A DNA stretch of 64,000 nucleotides, taken from assembly GCA_037903475.1 (NCBI GenBank), contig JBAJFG010000232.1, forward strand, positions 310,001-374,000, written 5' to 3'. A model generated the notes under the pieces. That model made no database searches, had not been told where the DNA came from, and saw only the letters and a list, made by a program, of their open reading frames with translations. The translations under genes and the position numbers were made by a program. Origin of the DNA: Ancylostoma caninum (lineage: Eukaryota; Nematoda; Chromadorea; Rhabditida; Ancylostomatidae). Shown piece by piece: positions 31,850 through 44,721 of this stretch (position 1 is its first letter; the number at the start of each line of letters is the position of its first letter).

Positions 31850-33970
31850 GATAATCTTAGGTTTTTCACTTTAAACCACTGTCATAAACGTTTAGTAAAA
31901 TCCTGCATATTAATAAATCTGACAGAATCACATATGTAAGACTTGAAATGGTCTTTGTTTGAGAATTTTTCCTTTGTTTGTGTGAGATTTTGTTTGTTTT
32001 CTCGGAATTTTTTTCTTTCTTTGAGAACTAGCAGAAGGGGAAGAGACGTTTGACGTTATGGAGCACACATAAGAACCGTGGACCACTTTCAGGCCCCCCG
32101 AAAATGACGATCTATTCGAAGCGCCGCGCAAAATAATAAATTTTTCCACCTAACAAACCTGGCTGACATAGAAACAGTATCAAGGTCTGTGATCTCTCTG
32201 ATCTGACTTCTTTCCTCTACAACAGAGTTTCTGCCTGGTTAGCATTGGACCATTTGAGAAAATGTGGACAGAGTAGTCGAGAATATTTACTTAGGATATT
32301 TATTTATTTATTACATCACAGGGATGTGCCATCAACTATCGGGGCAAGACCTGGAGTCGGAATCAGATCAAATCAAATCAGACGAACGAAGAACGGGAAA
32401 TAAAATAGTTGGAGTTAAGTTAGAAAAGCAATACAATAAAAATTCGAGGCAGCAACACATTTGCCTCATTAAAGAAGGACGAGGAAGGATATGTCTGTAC
32501 CATTCTGTTTATTCATTTAATTCATCAAATTGTCGTATTCATTTATCTATTTATTTACTCATGTTGGGCAGTCAGTTGAGTTTCCGCGCTTTTCGTAGAT
32601 TTGGTTGAAATTACCTCCATTATGGTGATGGGCCAAATGTTTATAGTCATTCATAAGCGCATTTCTTCTTTCACATGCATATCCTCAACTTTTACCAGAT
32701 TTTTCTTGATTTTTCTCTTGTTTCATGCATTCGAAATAGAAGTATCAACAGGCAGAAATGGTCAGTTGCATCATCTTTTTTTTCACTTTAGTCGAACACG
32801 AATAAAACAGCCGAAAACATTTACCTCCTATACGAAACGTACGCTACAAATGACAAGACCGCTAGGGATGGCACAGGTTACATCCAGGTAGTTCATCGAG
32901 GGACTTGAGATAGTAAGTAATCAGAGGCTACATACTCAGCACTAACAATTGCTGGAAAGAACAGTGAGCACTCCGTAAAAAAAGGGGAAAAAATAAAAGG
33001 AACCCCGGGGAACTTGCATGGAGACAATGCGAAGGAAGCTTTTGCATGGCAATCCAAAATGAACCTGCCACCATATCTCGATATGTAGCCCTAATGTATA
33101 GGTTTGTTCTGCGGATTTTTCCCCATTGAAAAAAGGGTCTTGAACCCTTTCGGCAAGAACTGCTGGTGCACTTGGTTTGAAAGTCTATGAATTGTCCAGA
33201 CCTTTCAAGCCAATCAGCTCCCAGGAAGTGGGAGATTCAGCCCTAACGTCGGCCGATAAAGAGTGAAGGAATTGAATGAAAAAAATGATAGGACACATAA
33301 GCACATATGGCCCTGTTTTGAGCGCTGGGTTCTGTTCTGCATGTTGTTTCAGCTCGAAAAGAAAGAAATGCTTCTAGTGGTACTCGGAAGATGCCCCAAT
33401 CGTTTCAGATATCCAAGATGGACAAGGTCACCAGTGATGCGCTTCACGAGTATCAAGCACTATCCTTCTCAGATATTTGCAGAAGATCACTTTTTCTCTT
33501 CATTTATTCTTCTCAAACAGTTTTTAGTACAGCGCCTGGCGTTATGTCCGTTCCTATTCAACGTTGTTTCTGAGCCTTGCTGCTTTCCTACACACGTTAA
33601 ATGAAAATAAAAGACAATAAAGTATTCTTAACACTATAGATTTTGGCCGGACCAGGACGCTGATAACAGCAAATGCCAAATTGTTTTCCATGTGAAGTCA
33701 CATGGCAAAATCAGGACTTATCATCTGGTATGTGGTGAAAGTGGTTATTTTTCTCACGTATTTCTCTATCACTGCAGGTTCGATTTCTGAGCGATCACTG
33801 AAGTATGGATACTTCAGAAACTGTAGTAGTCGTATGACTGTTTCGAACGAAGCGATTTGGTAATGTGTTATGAAACTACGGTGAAACTTTGTTTGAGAGC
33901 GAACTTCATGTGCATTACTGCTGTTATGGCATGCGCGGAGTAAAAATACGCCGCGTCGGAGTTCAGTGAC
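31850..33970. other. No gene recognised
   Basis: Moderately AT-rich DNA. Frames of 60-114 codons exist (for example 33263-33604 on the plus strand) but carry no domain, signal peptide or partner exon that I can support. AT-rich low-complexity tracts lie around 32530-32560 and 31960-32030. Confidence 0.4.
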
Positions 33971-33973
33971 ACC

Positions 33974-34458
33974 TAAAGTCCTTACGCGCAATCGGCGGAA
34001 AATTTTCGAGTGCGCCCAGCATGCGGCGCGTGCGCGGCGCGGCCCTTTTGTGGCAGCGGTCCATCGTCATTCGTCAGATTTTTGGCCCAGATGAGTGTTT
34101 TTCCTTCATTTCTTTCCTTGATTGAAGTTTATCTGAAGGTGTGAGGCCTGTGGCTGACCGATGTCGATCGCACGGCCCAGCGTGCCTCATAAAAACAATA
34201 AAAACAAGCATTTGAGGCATGCATGGGGAAAACGTGCAAAATATGAGGCATGTGAGGCAGTCCGGTCGATATCGGTCATCCACAGACCTCAGAGCTTCAG
34301 ATAAACTGCAGTTAAAGAAAAAAATGAAAGAAGAACAATCACCTGGGCCAGAATCCGACGAACGACTGGAGACCGCCGCCACAAGAGGGCCGCGCCGCGC
34401 ACGCGCCGCATACTGGGCGCGCTCGAAAATTTTCCGCCGATTGCGCGTAAGGACTTTA
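33974..34458. mobile_element. 485-bp full-length palindromic foldback element
   Basis: Begins TAAAGTCCTTACGCGCAATC and ends with the exact complement GATTGCGCGTAAGGACTTTA. The two arms of about 240 bases pair almost throughout, including GCGCGTGCGCGGCGCGG near 34025 and GACCGATGTCGATCG against CGATATCGGTC near the centre. It has no coding content of its own. Terminal TAAAGTCC is not flanked by an obvious duplication, although TGACACC / GGTGTCA occurs just outside at 33967-33973 and 34480. Confidence 0.8.
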
Positions 34459-34459
34459 C

Positions 34460-35840
34460 TTCAATACTTATCGATTTTGGTGTCATCGCCAGTTTGACTG
34501 TTGCACGATATCAAACATTGAAGCGGACTGACCGCGGCAACAATGTTTGATTGACTGCATGCAACACCTTGGTCAGGCCTTTAATCGACCGCTATCGACA
34601 GCGATCAGCAAGGTATGACTGCGTGCATACTTCATCGCGAGCGACGGCGTTGCAGCGACCCACAAAACATGTGCGACGCGATGAGTGGCGATGAAGTCAG
34701 CGCTCTTGCGCGATTCAGCAACTTCCACTTCACCTCACACATAAAGTCGACGCAGCGCAACAATTCTACCCATCTCTGGAAGGGCAAGTACGAACGAAAT
34801 GCGAAGAGGATCCAAGACGTCGCGCCGCTTGAATGACCGCCAACTACTGCAGCCTGGTCACTGCAGTGCATATTTCCGCACAGTACTAATCACTCTTGAA
34901 CAGTGGACACCGCGGTGGCATGCGATGGAGTATAAGTAAAACCATGCAACGCCAACACGCAAAAAGTCCACAGTAGCTGGCCGAAATGACGCCGACGACG
35001 GCAGCACTGCATTCTAATATCACCTTAAGGAATGATATCAATCGGAATCAACATCAAATATAATTCCTTTTTTCAGTAGCGGTTGTATAAAGAAAAAAGA
35101 CGCTAGACAACTGCGGCGCAAGGTGCTGAAGTTCCACGAAAAGCATCCACAGAAATTTTTGTCCCGGAGATTTCATCCTATTCTTGAGGCATCAGCGCTG
35201 TTTTGCGCTCCCATAAACCCTGGACGTTCTTAAAGCACCAGCTCTTTTTAGAAGCTCATAGCTGGGTTATTTGGAGCTGGTGTGGTCAGGTTGCTGTGTT
35301 TCTCATTAACTGGATGCTAGCGCATTCAGTAATTTAGTTTAATATATAGCCTCTCTGCAATTAACCTGAAGGAAAGGAGCTTTGGAAAATACGTAGCAAT
35401 CAACAAAACCCCATCCTAAAAAGAAAGCTCAGTGGAACCCTATAATGGGGAAAATGACTAGAAGTTGAAATTTTAACAAAGACTAGCTATAATATTGCTC
35501 TGATGTTAAGTCGAAACATGCAGGACATCTTATGGTACGATAGGATGGTTGATGGAGTTCAGCGACTCTGTAATGGTATTCGTGCGGCAGGAGAGAACCG
35601 CACGGCCGACCTCCTATCAGATGATATAATTCGTTGGCCCACAGAAACAACAGCGAAGCTTCCGGTTCCGTTGAGAGGTATTCCTGCTGCAGGGGTTCTA
35701 TGTGAGCTGTTCGTAATGTAGTAAAGCCCCAGAAATTGTGGGAGGCGAATACATACTCCGATGGGTGTTACCTCTGAGGAACACCAAGCAGCTCATTTGT
35801 ATCAGAGGTAGTAGAATTGTTCTGCACACAAGTGTAATGT
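34460..35840. other. No gene recognised
   Basis: The first part (34500-34900) is relatively GC-rich with recurrent GCAGCG and GCGATC words; no structure or gene is identified. The rest is ordinary sequence. Confidence 0.4.
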
Positions 35841-35843
35841 TCT

Positions 35844-36766
35844 ATTAGGGTGTAAAACTACAGATGCGCGCTGTGTTCTACAATGGACTCGTCAGTGACC
35901 ACCTATCCTAGAATATTTGGCACTTCCCGAAAGAGCAACTTATGGCGCATCTGACCATATGTGAACTGTTGAATAGATTCCAAATCCCGATTTTTAAGGA
36001 ACTTTTGAAAGCGATCGACTAAAATTACGGATTTCCCACTCGTGTGTTATACGACTTCAAACAGGGAAAGACTAAATCATAATCATGCAGCACTTCATTT
36101 TGAACATTTATAGAATTTTTGCTTTCTACATAGATCACATTCGTAGAAAAGACGACTCCTCTAATATACCCCGACATTGGGTAACTTAACCGAAATTTCG
36201 AGTGTCGATTGAACTTTCGGTCGCCCTCATCTTCTAGTCTAGGTTGGGGAGTCGTGCTTATGTTCGCCATGTAGCTTAAACTTGCCGCTATCAGGCTATC
36301 ACTTGCTTCTATCCAAAGAGCTTTTCTTGGGAGAGAAAAAGTCCAAAAACCGCGCCGAGGTCATAATTTGAACGAGTAGCTATTTTGCCTCATGTCGCAG
36401 CGACTTCACAGAACGAAGTCCTCGTTCTCTGGGCAGAACACGGCAAAGGGTCACTGATGCTTACCACCGATACATCTCGGACCGAGGTGTTGCACCACCA
36501 TTTTTAATATAATTTTTCTTCGGCCCACAAACTCGCATTTATAAAAGGGAACGATCGGGTCTACGACCCGGGGGCACCAAGGAAGCTGCACTTCCGGTCT
36601 TGTTCCAGCCCCGAAACCGGCTAGTGCAAAAATCCTAGGAACGTTGACTGTGTTCTTCATATTCTCCTTACTGATCGATCACTTCATGCTCTCAGATTAG
36701 GTGCCTTTAACTTCTCACAATGAGTAAGTTACTAGAAATCTCCATTTATAGTTTTACACCCTAATA
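35844..36766 (+). mobile_element. Mariner-like element remnant
   Basis: The left end TATTAGGGTGTAAAACTA (35843 onward) is mirrored by TAGTTTTACACCCTAATA ending at 36766. Inside, broken plus-strand frames read ICELLNRFQIPIFKELLKAI, VLYDFKQGKTK and PAPKPASAK. These recall, weakly, the N-terminal helix-turn-helix and the P.PKP.L region of mariner transposases. Its size (0.92 kb) is below the usual 1.3 kb, so it is probably deleted and dead. Confidence 0.5.
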
Positions 36767-37437
36767 TTACCAGATACTCCACAAACTTCTTCCGCACTCT
36801 CTTTGCCTTTGTACTTATGTTTACATAGACCATATAAACAAATGTTGCGATGACATGGATTGTAATGCATATTGTACCTATGCATAATAGTCCTTGGAAA
36901 AGCCTAAGTTTACCGGAATGCACTGATAACCAAGACAACATCAGAAGAAGCTTAACGTGAGCATAGTATTGCCACATATTATGCTTTGTTTTCAAGTCAC
37001 GTGTTCAAAAACCATTGGGGGCGCTGCTTTCAATGTCGATTCAATGTTTCAGTAGCACAGGGCGTTAAGTGAGGAAACAGTTACGTGAATGGCACCCTTA
37101 TCATATATGGGATGCACCTCGTGTATTGGTATGTTTGCTCACAAAAAATGATTCTCCATGGGCTACTCATTAGACAGTACTGATATCACAGTTGCTAATA
37201 ACTCGATTACCGTTAAACCTTGTTCATCTGAAAAGCTCTTTCATTCCAATAGATTCGACTCAATATCCAGGGGGTTTAAATTTTTTCATGAGGGGACTTC
37301 AGAGGCAAGTAAATCTCTACCGTAGACCCATGTGACATACAGTTCTGTAGCTCTCACACCTCAAATGGAGCTGTATCGCGACAAAGTTTTTGAGATTTCT
37401 CTGAGTACATTTGTAAAATCGTTTACTCTTCTCACCA

Positions 37438-37444
37438 CCTTCAG
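37438..37444 (+). promoter_or_regulatory. Possible spliced-leader acceptor, cathepsin B member 1
   Basis: CCTTCAG sits directly before the start ATG with a pyrimidine-rich run upstream (CTCTTCTCACCACC). An acceptor with no in-frame upstream exon is what nematode trans-splicing uses. It also fixes the choice of start. Confidence 0.5.
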
Positions 37445-40400
37445 ATGCTACATCTCTTGGTAGCATTTTTTGTCATACCACCGGCAGTTAAGCCAACAAC
37501 TGTAGGTAAGTCTTTTAAAGTCTTCTGATCGGCTTCATACCTGAAACTACATGAAGTTCAATCGAACTTAAGCGGAATTCCTCACCCGACCAAAGTCAAA
37601 AGAAGCGGCGAAGCTCGATGGACCAGCTTTTGTTGACTATATCAACCAACAACAATCATTCTTCAAGGTACGAATTTGGAGCTAATGGATTTGTGAAGAT
37701 TTCTGGAGCGCATAATTTCCCTTATCTCAGTGTAGTGTGGAACACAGACTGTGACAGCGCTGTAGAAGCAGCTGTGAAAATTTTCCAGGCAGAGTATTCA
37801 CCAGATGCGGAAGAATTTGTGAGGCGCCGTATAATGGATGCTAAGTTTGCGGTGGATCCAGACAGAAAGGAACCAAAAGATTTGTTAGCGAGTAGTGGGC
37901 TCAAGGTCGATCTACCAGAAAGGTAATCTGAAAAGAGACTAAAAATTTCAGGATGTTTCATCTATGGATTTTAAACGCGTTGTGCAAAATTCAGATTCGA
38001 TGCTCGTGAAAAGTGGCCAAAATGTGTTTCACTTAAATATGTTCGAGACCAGTCCGGTTGCGGTATGTGCAATACCTAAACGATGAAGACAAGTTCTAAT
38101 GCAGCGCCTAGCTTGTGCGCCTTGAATTTCCCTACATTTAAGTTATTTCTCTTCTCCAGGATCATGTTGGGCGGTGTCAACAGTATCGGTCATGAGTGAC
38201 AGAGCATGTGTACTATCAAATGGACGAGTAAATGTCAGTTGGGTAAATAATGTACCCCGTCATAATTAGCAAATATCGTTAATTTCAGAGAATTCTATCC
38301 GATGCAGAAGTTCTGTCATGTTGCATGGGCAATTGTGGATTTGGGTAAGGGAATTATAAACAACAGCATTCCATACACAATGTTTTACTTGATACAGATG
38401 TCACGGTGGTTGGGTAGGTCGTTCATTCGGCTACGCATGGCGTCACGGTATTTCCACTGGTGGACGATACAGAGAAAAGGTTGGAATTTTGCATGTTCTA
38501 CCGGCGAGAAGAATCTACACTAAAGAATACATGGAGTCGAGCAATTTTTGTTAAGAATGCATGCAAACCGTATCCTTTCTATCCATGCGGAAAGCATCAG
38601 CATCTGCCCTACTACGGGGAATGTCCCAATGGACTTTGGCCTACTCCACGATGTCGCAGAACTTGCCAGCTTGGATATCCTATTCCATTCGATAAGGATA
38701 AGATTTATAGTGAGTTTCCATTCGGCAAAAATTGTAATTTGCTCAATATCTTGAATCCAAAATTCAGAGCATTTTATCGCCATTGTTCTACAGGTACATT
38801 ATCTATACAGAGAAGGTTCGGGGATTGGATATTCATTAGGTGCGTGCAGAAGCTTCCGGGCAGTTGGTGGTAGTTCATTGTTTAGTCTTGCTTTGCTCTT
38901 TGTAGTTGCAATATCCTGCAAATGTTTCCATCAGTGGCGGACGCAGAAAGGGGGGGGGGGAAAGTGGGGTCTTAGCCGCTTTGGGGACCCAGATGGAAAA
39001 TAAAACTGATAAAAATATTAAGTATAAAAAATAATATATAAAATATGTATTAGTAATAAATAATAAGTGAAAATTGTATAAAAATAATAACGAAAGCAAA
39101 CAATTAAAAATAAACTAGTATAAGATTTTTATTCGTATTGTATGCTGCTAGCCCAAGACATCTGCTACCCACACCATTTTTGGCTCTGATCTATGAAGTG
39201 GTGTTGTGTTTTGGGTACAAGAAAAACAATATGATGTGCACTGTGCTAGCTCTTAGAATTCCATTTTATAAATTCAAATTCGGACGATATCCTGCTTCTG
39301 CGACGCTGTAGAGCCCGTACGGCACCCACCTGTCTCGTTCATAATAGTGTTTTGCAAAGGTTGTAGAGTGGTTAACCTGCTTCGTTTATTATGCAGCCTG
39401 AAGGCTTGTGAACACTCCCACCGGGCTGTGCGAGACTGCCAGCGGAGGTGATGAGATAGCTGTGCGGCGCATGCAGGAGTGCCTAGAGTGGGAGCGGCTC
39501 CCACCGCCAATGCATCTTTGAGTCCCTGATAATCGGCCAGTCGCCTCAAAATCTGCACATCAAGCTTACCATTGTTTGTGAGTGTCGCCGCGTTATGAAA
39601 GTCTAAGAGTGTCCCATGCCCGATGTCATGCGCTCCGGGCCTTGAGGCGCTTTGTTAAAGAGATTCTGGTGAATCCGCAGCTGTTTTGCTTGGACTGAAA
39701 ACGATTCTATAGCCCATGCAAGAAAAAAGGCCGTGGTTCCCAAACATCCCCCACGATTTCCACTTCCTTACAGATTCCTTTATAGGTAGCTGTTAATTTC
39801 GAATAATAAAAGCAGTGTCTCACTTCATTTTCGATTCCAGGGTACATACGGAATCCGGACGTGCTTGACGCGCTGAGCCCAATAATGTACATGATTTCTA
39901 ATGAAACAGCCAAAAACCCGTTTTTGAGGGACCAGTCCAACTTGGTGATGAGTTCCTCGGCAACGAAACTGCCTGTCTTGCCATACACCTCAGCAGATCT
40001 CATCGATCGCATAGGTGTTCTCATTGCCGAAAACTGAACCACAGGAGGAAGGCTCTTCGTATATACACCGGCCGAGAGTTTGGCCAAATTTTCGGCCGTT
40101 GATAGTGAAGCGAGACACTGCCTTTGAAGCCGTGACGTACAGTTGGGTCCGGCAGCCACTGCAAATGGGCGCCGGGGGGCGCCGGCCGCCGCCACCCTCC
40201 GGCGCCCCGGTATTAATGAGCTATAAATCACTCGAGCTTGGGAGAACGCGAAGAAGAACACAATTTTAGTCCACAGTAGACAGAGTGCAGTGGATATGTT
40301 AAGGCTATAAAGCAGGGGACCATTTTCACAACTTTCACGTTTTTTCATTTCTGTGATTTCCACGGGGAAAGATTTTTGAACACACAATAAGCGAAGCCAA

Positions 40401-42251
40401 CTCTCCCATTTTCTGCTATAGTACACTGCTTCGCGAACACAAAAATGGCCGTTATTCTTCTATAGATGGACACAGTACTTCAGTTATCCCATCTGAAAAG
40501 CTCATCCAATTCGGGGTCCTCAGAAATAATTGAAATCCGTATAAATTGTTCCATATCCATTGCGAAGTAGTACTACCGCTGTCATTTATCTTTCGTGGAG
40601 CAGTCCTTTACGGCGGAGTTACTCTCCCGGTTTCCCTCAACTTTGAAAAAGTGGTTTTTCACTATTACTTACACTATTACTATTACTTACACTTACACTT
40701 ATCGTAGTTTATCTTCGAAATTTATGCAAAACGTTGCCGGATGCCTTCCTGGACTACCCGAAGGAGGTCACGGGGGACGTTCCAAGCAGTGAACCCCAAA
40801 CACTGCGATACTTAACTCTGGATCTCCAACGGAGTGGAACCAGCGATAGGGACAGATTGCAATCTGCCGCTCAAACCACTGAGCCATCCGGGCTACTTTT
40901 TATGTTGGAGTTTGTTAGATAACTGCAGCAGTCGTAGGCAGCATACTATATGTATTTGCAAAACGGGGCACAGGGCAGGATTCGATCCCCTGACCACCAC
41001 AACGTCGATCATTCGCTCAACCCACTGAGCTATGCGCGCACGCGATGCAACATACAAATAGTGTCCAATCTTACTTACACTTACACTTATCGTAGTTTAT
41101 CTTAGAAATTTAGGTGAAAAGGGAGTTGGGTGGGGCCACTCCTGTGAAGCCTAAGCCTAAGCCTTAAACCCATTCTTAAGCATAGGGTTAGGCTTATCTA
41201 CCCTGTCTACTATGGACTAAAATTGTATTTTTCTTCGCTTTCTCCCAAGCTCGAGTGATTTATAGCTCATTAATACCGGGGCGCCGGAGGGTGGCGGCGG
41301 CCGGCGCCCGCCGGCGCCCATTTGCAGTGGCTGCCGGACCGGACTGTATTTAACCCCAAATGCAGAACCCGAAAAGTCGGCATTCATTATGGTGGCGGTC
41401 TCATTCTGCAGCCATCAAAGAGGTTCAGTATTCATCTGTGAGTGCTTTGGTATGCAGCACTGGAGGAGAGCAACACAACAACATACGGATGGGCTTGCTA
41501 TCATATCGAAATTTCTGTAACGTGCAACAAAAAAACCCTAGTCAGAATTCACCGGATTCACCTGGAGGATGGTATTTTGGTATGGATACTGCAAAAACAG
41601 GTCGTAGGAATTTGTGAACTGCAGTGAATCACCTCTGCGTTATGTTCCAGAGACTCACGAACACTATGTTCGAAAGTTAAGCGTTCCAACAGATCCGGCA
41701 CTATTGCTTATTTGCAGAAACGAAGATAATAACATGACATTATAACGTTTTTATGAAATCTAGATCAGGAAACATCCTACATCTTTGCCAACGAGACGAA
41801 TATAATGTATGAAATCATGACAAGAGGACCCGTTGCGACAACGTACGACGTTTATCGAGATTTCAGTTACTACAAAGGAGGAGTTTATATTGTTCGTTTC
41901 TTATTCCATCCAATTTCTATTCAAGTACCATTCCAAGTTTGCTTCCAAGAAAGTAACTACCATTACTATGTATGTTGCTATTTGTAGCACACAGAAGGCC
42001 AGAAGACCGGTGCACATGCAGTCAAAATTATTGGCTGGGGTAAAGAAAAGGATGTTCCTTACTGGTTGGTTGCAAATTCCTGGAACACAGATTGGGGAGA
42101 AGACGGTACGTGCATTTTAAAAGCAGATAACGAATGAATTCTTCGGAACGCTCACATTACTTTGCATATTTCAGGTTATTTCCGCATCCTTCGTGGAGAG
42201 AACCACTGTAATATTGAAAAAGCAGCCGTATATGGATTACCTATTGTGTGA
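37445..42251 (+). CDS. Cathepsin B-like cysteine protease, array member 1
   Basis: Eleven exons: 37445-37505, 37573-37667, 37789-37922, 37995-38062, 38160-38233, 38289-38344, 38398-38479, 38556-38709, 41764-41891, 41988-42105, 42175-42251. All phases agree and give 348 residues, normal for a cathepsin B preproenzyme. Residues 1-16 are the signal peptide; a propeptide follows, and the mature enzyme starts near RFDAREKWP (about 97). Catalytic residues are Cys122 in GCGSCWAV, His294 in [11 protein letters not shown] and Asn314 in [14 protein letters not shown], the last being the 'hemoglobinase' signature of blood-feeding nematode enzymes. The occluding loop (residues 193 onward, [14 protein letters not shown]) retains one of the two usual histidines. 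TTCAG lies immediately before the ATG and may be a spliced-leader acceptor; AATAAA is at 42308. Intron 8 is 3.05 kb and packed with repeats; without them the gene would be about 1.8 kb. Likely a secreted gut peptidase digesting host blood or tissue protein (inference from family). Confidence 0.95.
38932..39150. repeat. AT-rich dispersed repeat, GTGGCGGA family (copy 2)
   Basis: Begins CAGTGGCGGACGCAGAAAGG, followed by a poly-G run and about 150 bases of ATAAAAATA-like DNA ending ACTAGTATAAGATTTTTATT. It matches 1398-1580 segment for segment. Located in intron 8 of cathepsin B member 1. Confidence 0.65.
39230..40137 (-). other. Unclassified insert in cathepsin intron, long open frames
   Basis: Minus-strand open frames of 94 codons (39274-39558) and part of a 239-codon frame (39707-40426) lie here. 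The larger frame runs into the adjoining inverted-repeat element, so it is not one natural protein. Composition is more GC-rich than the flanking exons' introns. Probably a mobile element; I recognise no transposase, integrase or reverse transcriptase motif. Confidence 0.4.
40140..41346 (-). mobile_element. 1.2-kb inverted-repeat element carrying two tRNA-like modules
   Basis: Terminal inverted repeats of about 135 bases start CAGTYSGGTCCGGCAGCC and include a very GC-rich block (GGCGCCGGCGGGCGCCGGCC) and TATTAATGAGCTATAAATCA. TA flanks both ends (40138-40139, 41347-41348), as for Tc1/mariner-mobilised elements. The interior has two minus-strand tRNA-like segments, at about 40831-40895 and 40966-41040, each with A-box and B-box-like promoters as in tRNA-derived SINEs, separated by TTACACTTACACTTATCGTA repeats. 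A second copy with only the left repeat lies at 60950-62005. Confidence 0.8.
40966..41040 (-). repeat. tRNA-like SINE module
   Basis: On the minus strand the A-box-like TAGCTCAGTGGGTTGAGCG and, 23 bases further, the B-box-like GGGGATCGAATCC resemble RNA polymerase III promoters of a tRNA gene. The two ends do not pair as an acceptor stem, so this is a tRNA-derived repeat and not a working tRNA gene. The neighbouring module at 40831-40895 has TGGCTCAGTGGTTTGAGCG and GGTTCCACTCC. Confidence 0.7.
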
Positions 42252-42307
42252 ATTCCCGAGTTTTCCCATAAAAATTTGATCCGTCTCTGAAGGAACTGGA
42301 TGCAGTG

Positions 42308-42313
42308 AATAAA
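42308..42313 (+). terminator. Polyadenylation signal, cathepsin B member 1
   Basis: AATAAA 56 bases after the stop codon. Confidence 0.6.
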
Positions 42314-42319
42314 TCTTAG

Positions 42320-44280
42320 CATATTCTGAATCACTACCTTAAAACTGCAAGGAAAGAACCATCACGCTGATAACAAGTTCAAACAACGAGTTGTGCCTTT
42401 TCATTCCCTTTTTATAAGGTTTTCATGATCATGATATGTGATGCTACATCCCATACCACCCCACAAAGCTTGTGCGTAACCCCGAGGAAGCCAGAGGAGC
42501 TGGTAGATAAACCCTCCTCCAGAAGTAGCATGCACCTCCGAACATGGTTTGCTACCCTACACCTCTGGTATTTGTGAGAATTAGTGATGGATTCCCATAT
42601 GGACGACATTCTCAAGGCTTCCTTGATCTACGATCACTACGATTCCAAATCCCAACTCCCAGTGTGGCTTTCGTACAGGGAGAGAACCCGGAAGGCTCCC
42701 GTTCCCATTTTCCAAAAAGCTTCGAGGTACACATGCAGCTTCAAAAATAATTCGTAAGTTCAAGATACAATTAAAACCACCGGAACTAAATTATTCGCCC
42801 TAGTGCTGGTCTCCAAAGTCCCCATTATCGGCAGAAATTACAAATTCCTTGATAACAACAGGTGCCCCACATACGTGCACTTTCGAGCCACTTGTCACTT
42901 AAAATGGGGTGCCAGTTTTGTAATGTTCTGTTTCCTCTTACCATAGCAGGATTGCACCTCCTTCTAATTACTGGTAATTAGTTTAAAATTTGGGGCTTCA
43001 AAACTTCAACACTTCATATGGAACACAACTTGGCATTCGCTGTTATCAACGTCCTGGTCTGACCAGGATCGAATTTTTAAAAACAGAGTTCATAACAAGA
43101 ACCAACCTAGGAATCCTGGATACCCACCAATCCAGCACACATGTGCTCCCGAGACCAGGGGAAAGCAACTTATACACCCTTTATGGGACCTATGCAGGGG
43201 TGGTGAGCCTTATGGAGAAGCTATACTAGAAGTCCGTGGCATTTCAAAATGCGAAGCAGGGCTGTGCGTCACTAACGTAACAAATTACCGCATTAACGCT
43301 TAACGGCCATTTTTGGCCTAACATAACGAATCAACGGATTACGAAATTAGAAATTTCTCCAACGTACAGCCCTAAGGCCAAGTCAATGCCGATTACGAGC
43401 CCGCTTTCCGTTTTTTGCTGAACGGCAGCAGAAACGAGAAGCAAATTAGAGATCAGAAGGAAATTCTGCATGGAGTGGTTATTTTGGAGGCTGATCACGG
43501 ATTTCGTCCCCTACTTGTATGGCACCACCATTCTCGTAGGGCTGCTGTAGATGGATGTAGAAAATGTACTTGTTTTGATTTATCTTGCAGGCGAACATTC
43601 ATGAGTTAACTCTCGCAATTGATTTCAGCAGAAACGGAGAACAGATCCAAAATCAGCATCAACATCTAGGCTAGAGTATGTGTGCACCCAAATGGCGCAC
43701 TCCTATGCAGTTCAAAAGTGAGGTATGTCATGGAGTTCTTCTGTTCAAGCAAAGCTCGACATAACTTCAAATGCGCCTTTCAATTCAGATTAAAATAAAC
43801 TGCTGCAGCTCAGCAAATTGATAACGTCGCCTCATATTTATCACCATTCTAGAATGAGGCAGATGCTTAGATATCTTTTTCTTGTCACGAGACTCCTGTT
43901 CGGTGTGCTAAATTGTGGTTACGACAAAAGTCATCATAAGCCTTTTATACTTTTTCCTTACAAGCTTAGCAATGCTGATATTAATTGTTCCATCAAGAAT
44001 AGTACTCTGAATGTGGCGTTCTACTGATAAGCTTCGATACGTGTCTTCTTCGTATTTTAATTACCTTCAATAATGCAGTGAAAACTATTATATTTATGAT
44101 AAATGATTTTATGATAGCACGCACCTAGCGTAAATAGCCCCTCTAACGCTCTAACGGTCGCTGTATTAGAGTTACATAAGAGTTCCTTTTATTGCACCAG
44201 AGTGGACGTCACAATTCATTGGATGGCAACCCCTATGAAATAAGTGTCCAGGGAATGCTGAGCTCTTGGATAGACAGATA
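42320..44280. other. Intergenic between cathepsin B members 1 and 2
   Basis: No gene recognised. A plus-strand frame at 43858-44027 begins with a hydrophobic stretch (MLRYLFLVTRLLFGVLNC) but has no cysteine framework or partner exon. Around 43260-43380 are short TAACG-rich direct repeats (CTAACG, TAACGG). Confidence 0.4.
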
Positions 44281-44284
44281 TCGT

Positions 44285-44534
44285 GGTGGCGGATGCAGGG
44301 GAGCATCAATCCTCCTCTTTCCCCCGCCCCCTCCCTCCCTCGAGAAAAGAAATTTTGGAAACTGCTTTGTAAAATAGGTTTTTCAGTGTTATAATTACTA
44401 CTCCTTGATCATCATCAATTATCATCGATCATTTGATATTATAATGAATATCTATTATTTTTATTCCCCATCCACACCCCAGAGTGGCGAAGACCCCACT
44501 CCCCCCCCCCCCGCTAACTTCTTGGGTCTGCCAC
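44285..44534. mobile_element. hAT-like MITE, GTGGCGGA family (copy 3)
   Basis: GTGGCGGATGCAG at the left and CTTGGGTCTGCCAC at the right are inverted ends; both are followed inward by C- or G-rich runs (CCCCCGCCCCC, poly-C near 44501). The interior is AT-rich with short TCATCA repeats. The end sequence relates it to the repeats at 1398 and 38932. Confidence 0.55.
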
Positions 44535-44721
44535 GGCCTGGTCCCCATCCTCCCAGGCCAGAAACCCTCATGCGCCGGCGGTCCGCTAACAAGCTCCGCC
44601 CGCTAATATGGAAAGCGGGGGGACCGCTCTGAAGCCACGCCCACAAATGCATTCTCAGTAAATCGTCCATGTATCTTTAACCACAGAACTATGTGATTGT
44701 GACCAAATGATTTTTGGCGTA

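Noticed and set aside
36732..36995. Minus-strand frame with a membrane-spanning-like segment
   Set aside because: A single hydrophobic stretch in AT-rich DNA, overlapping the end of the mariner-like relic, without partner exons or family motif.
39707..40426. Longest open frame in the window (239 codons, minus strand)
   Set aside because: It crosses from an unclassified intron insert into the GC-rich terminal inverted repeat at 40140, so half of it is transposon end. No protein domain is recognisable.
40831..41040. Two possible tRNA genes on the minus strand
   Set aside because: A- and B-box-like motifs are present but the ends do not form an acceptor stem, and the whole segment is duplicated inside a mobile element. 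Treated as tRNA-derived modules.
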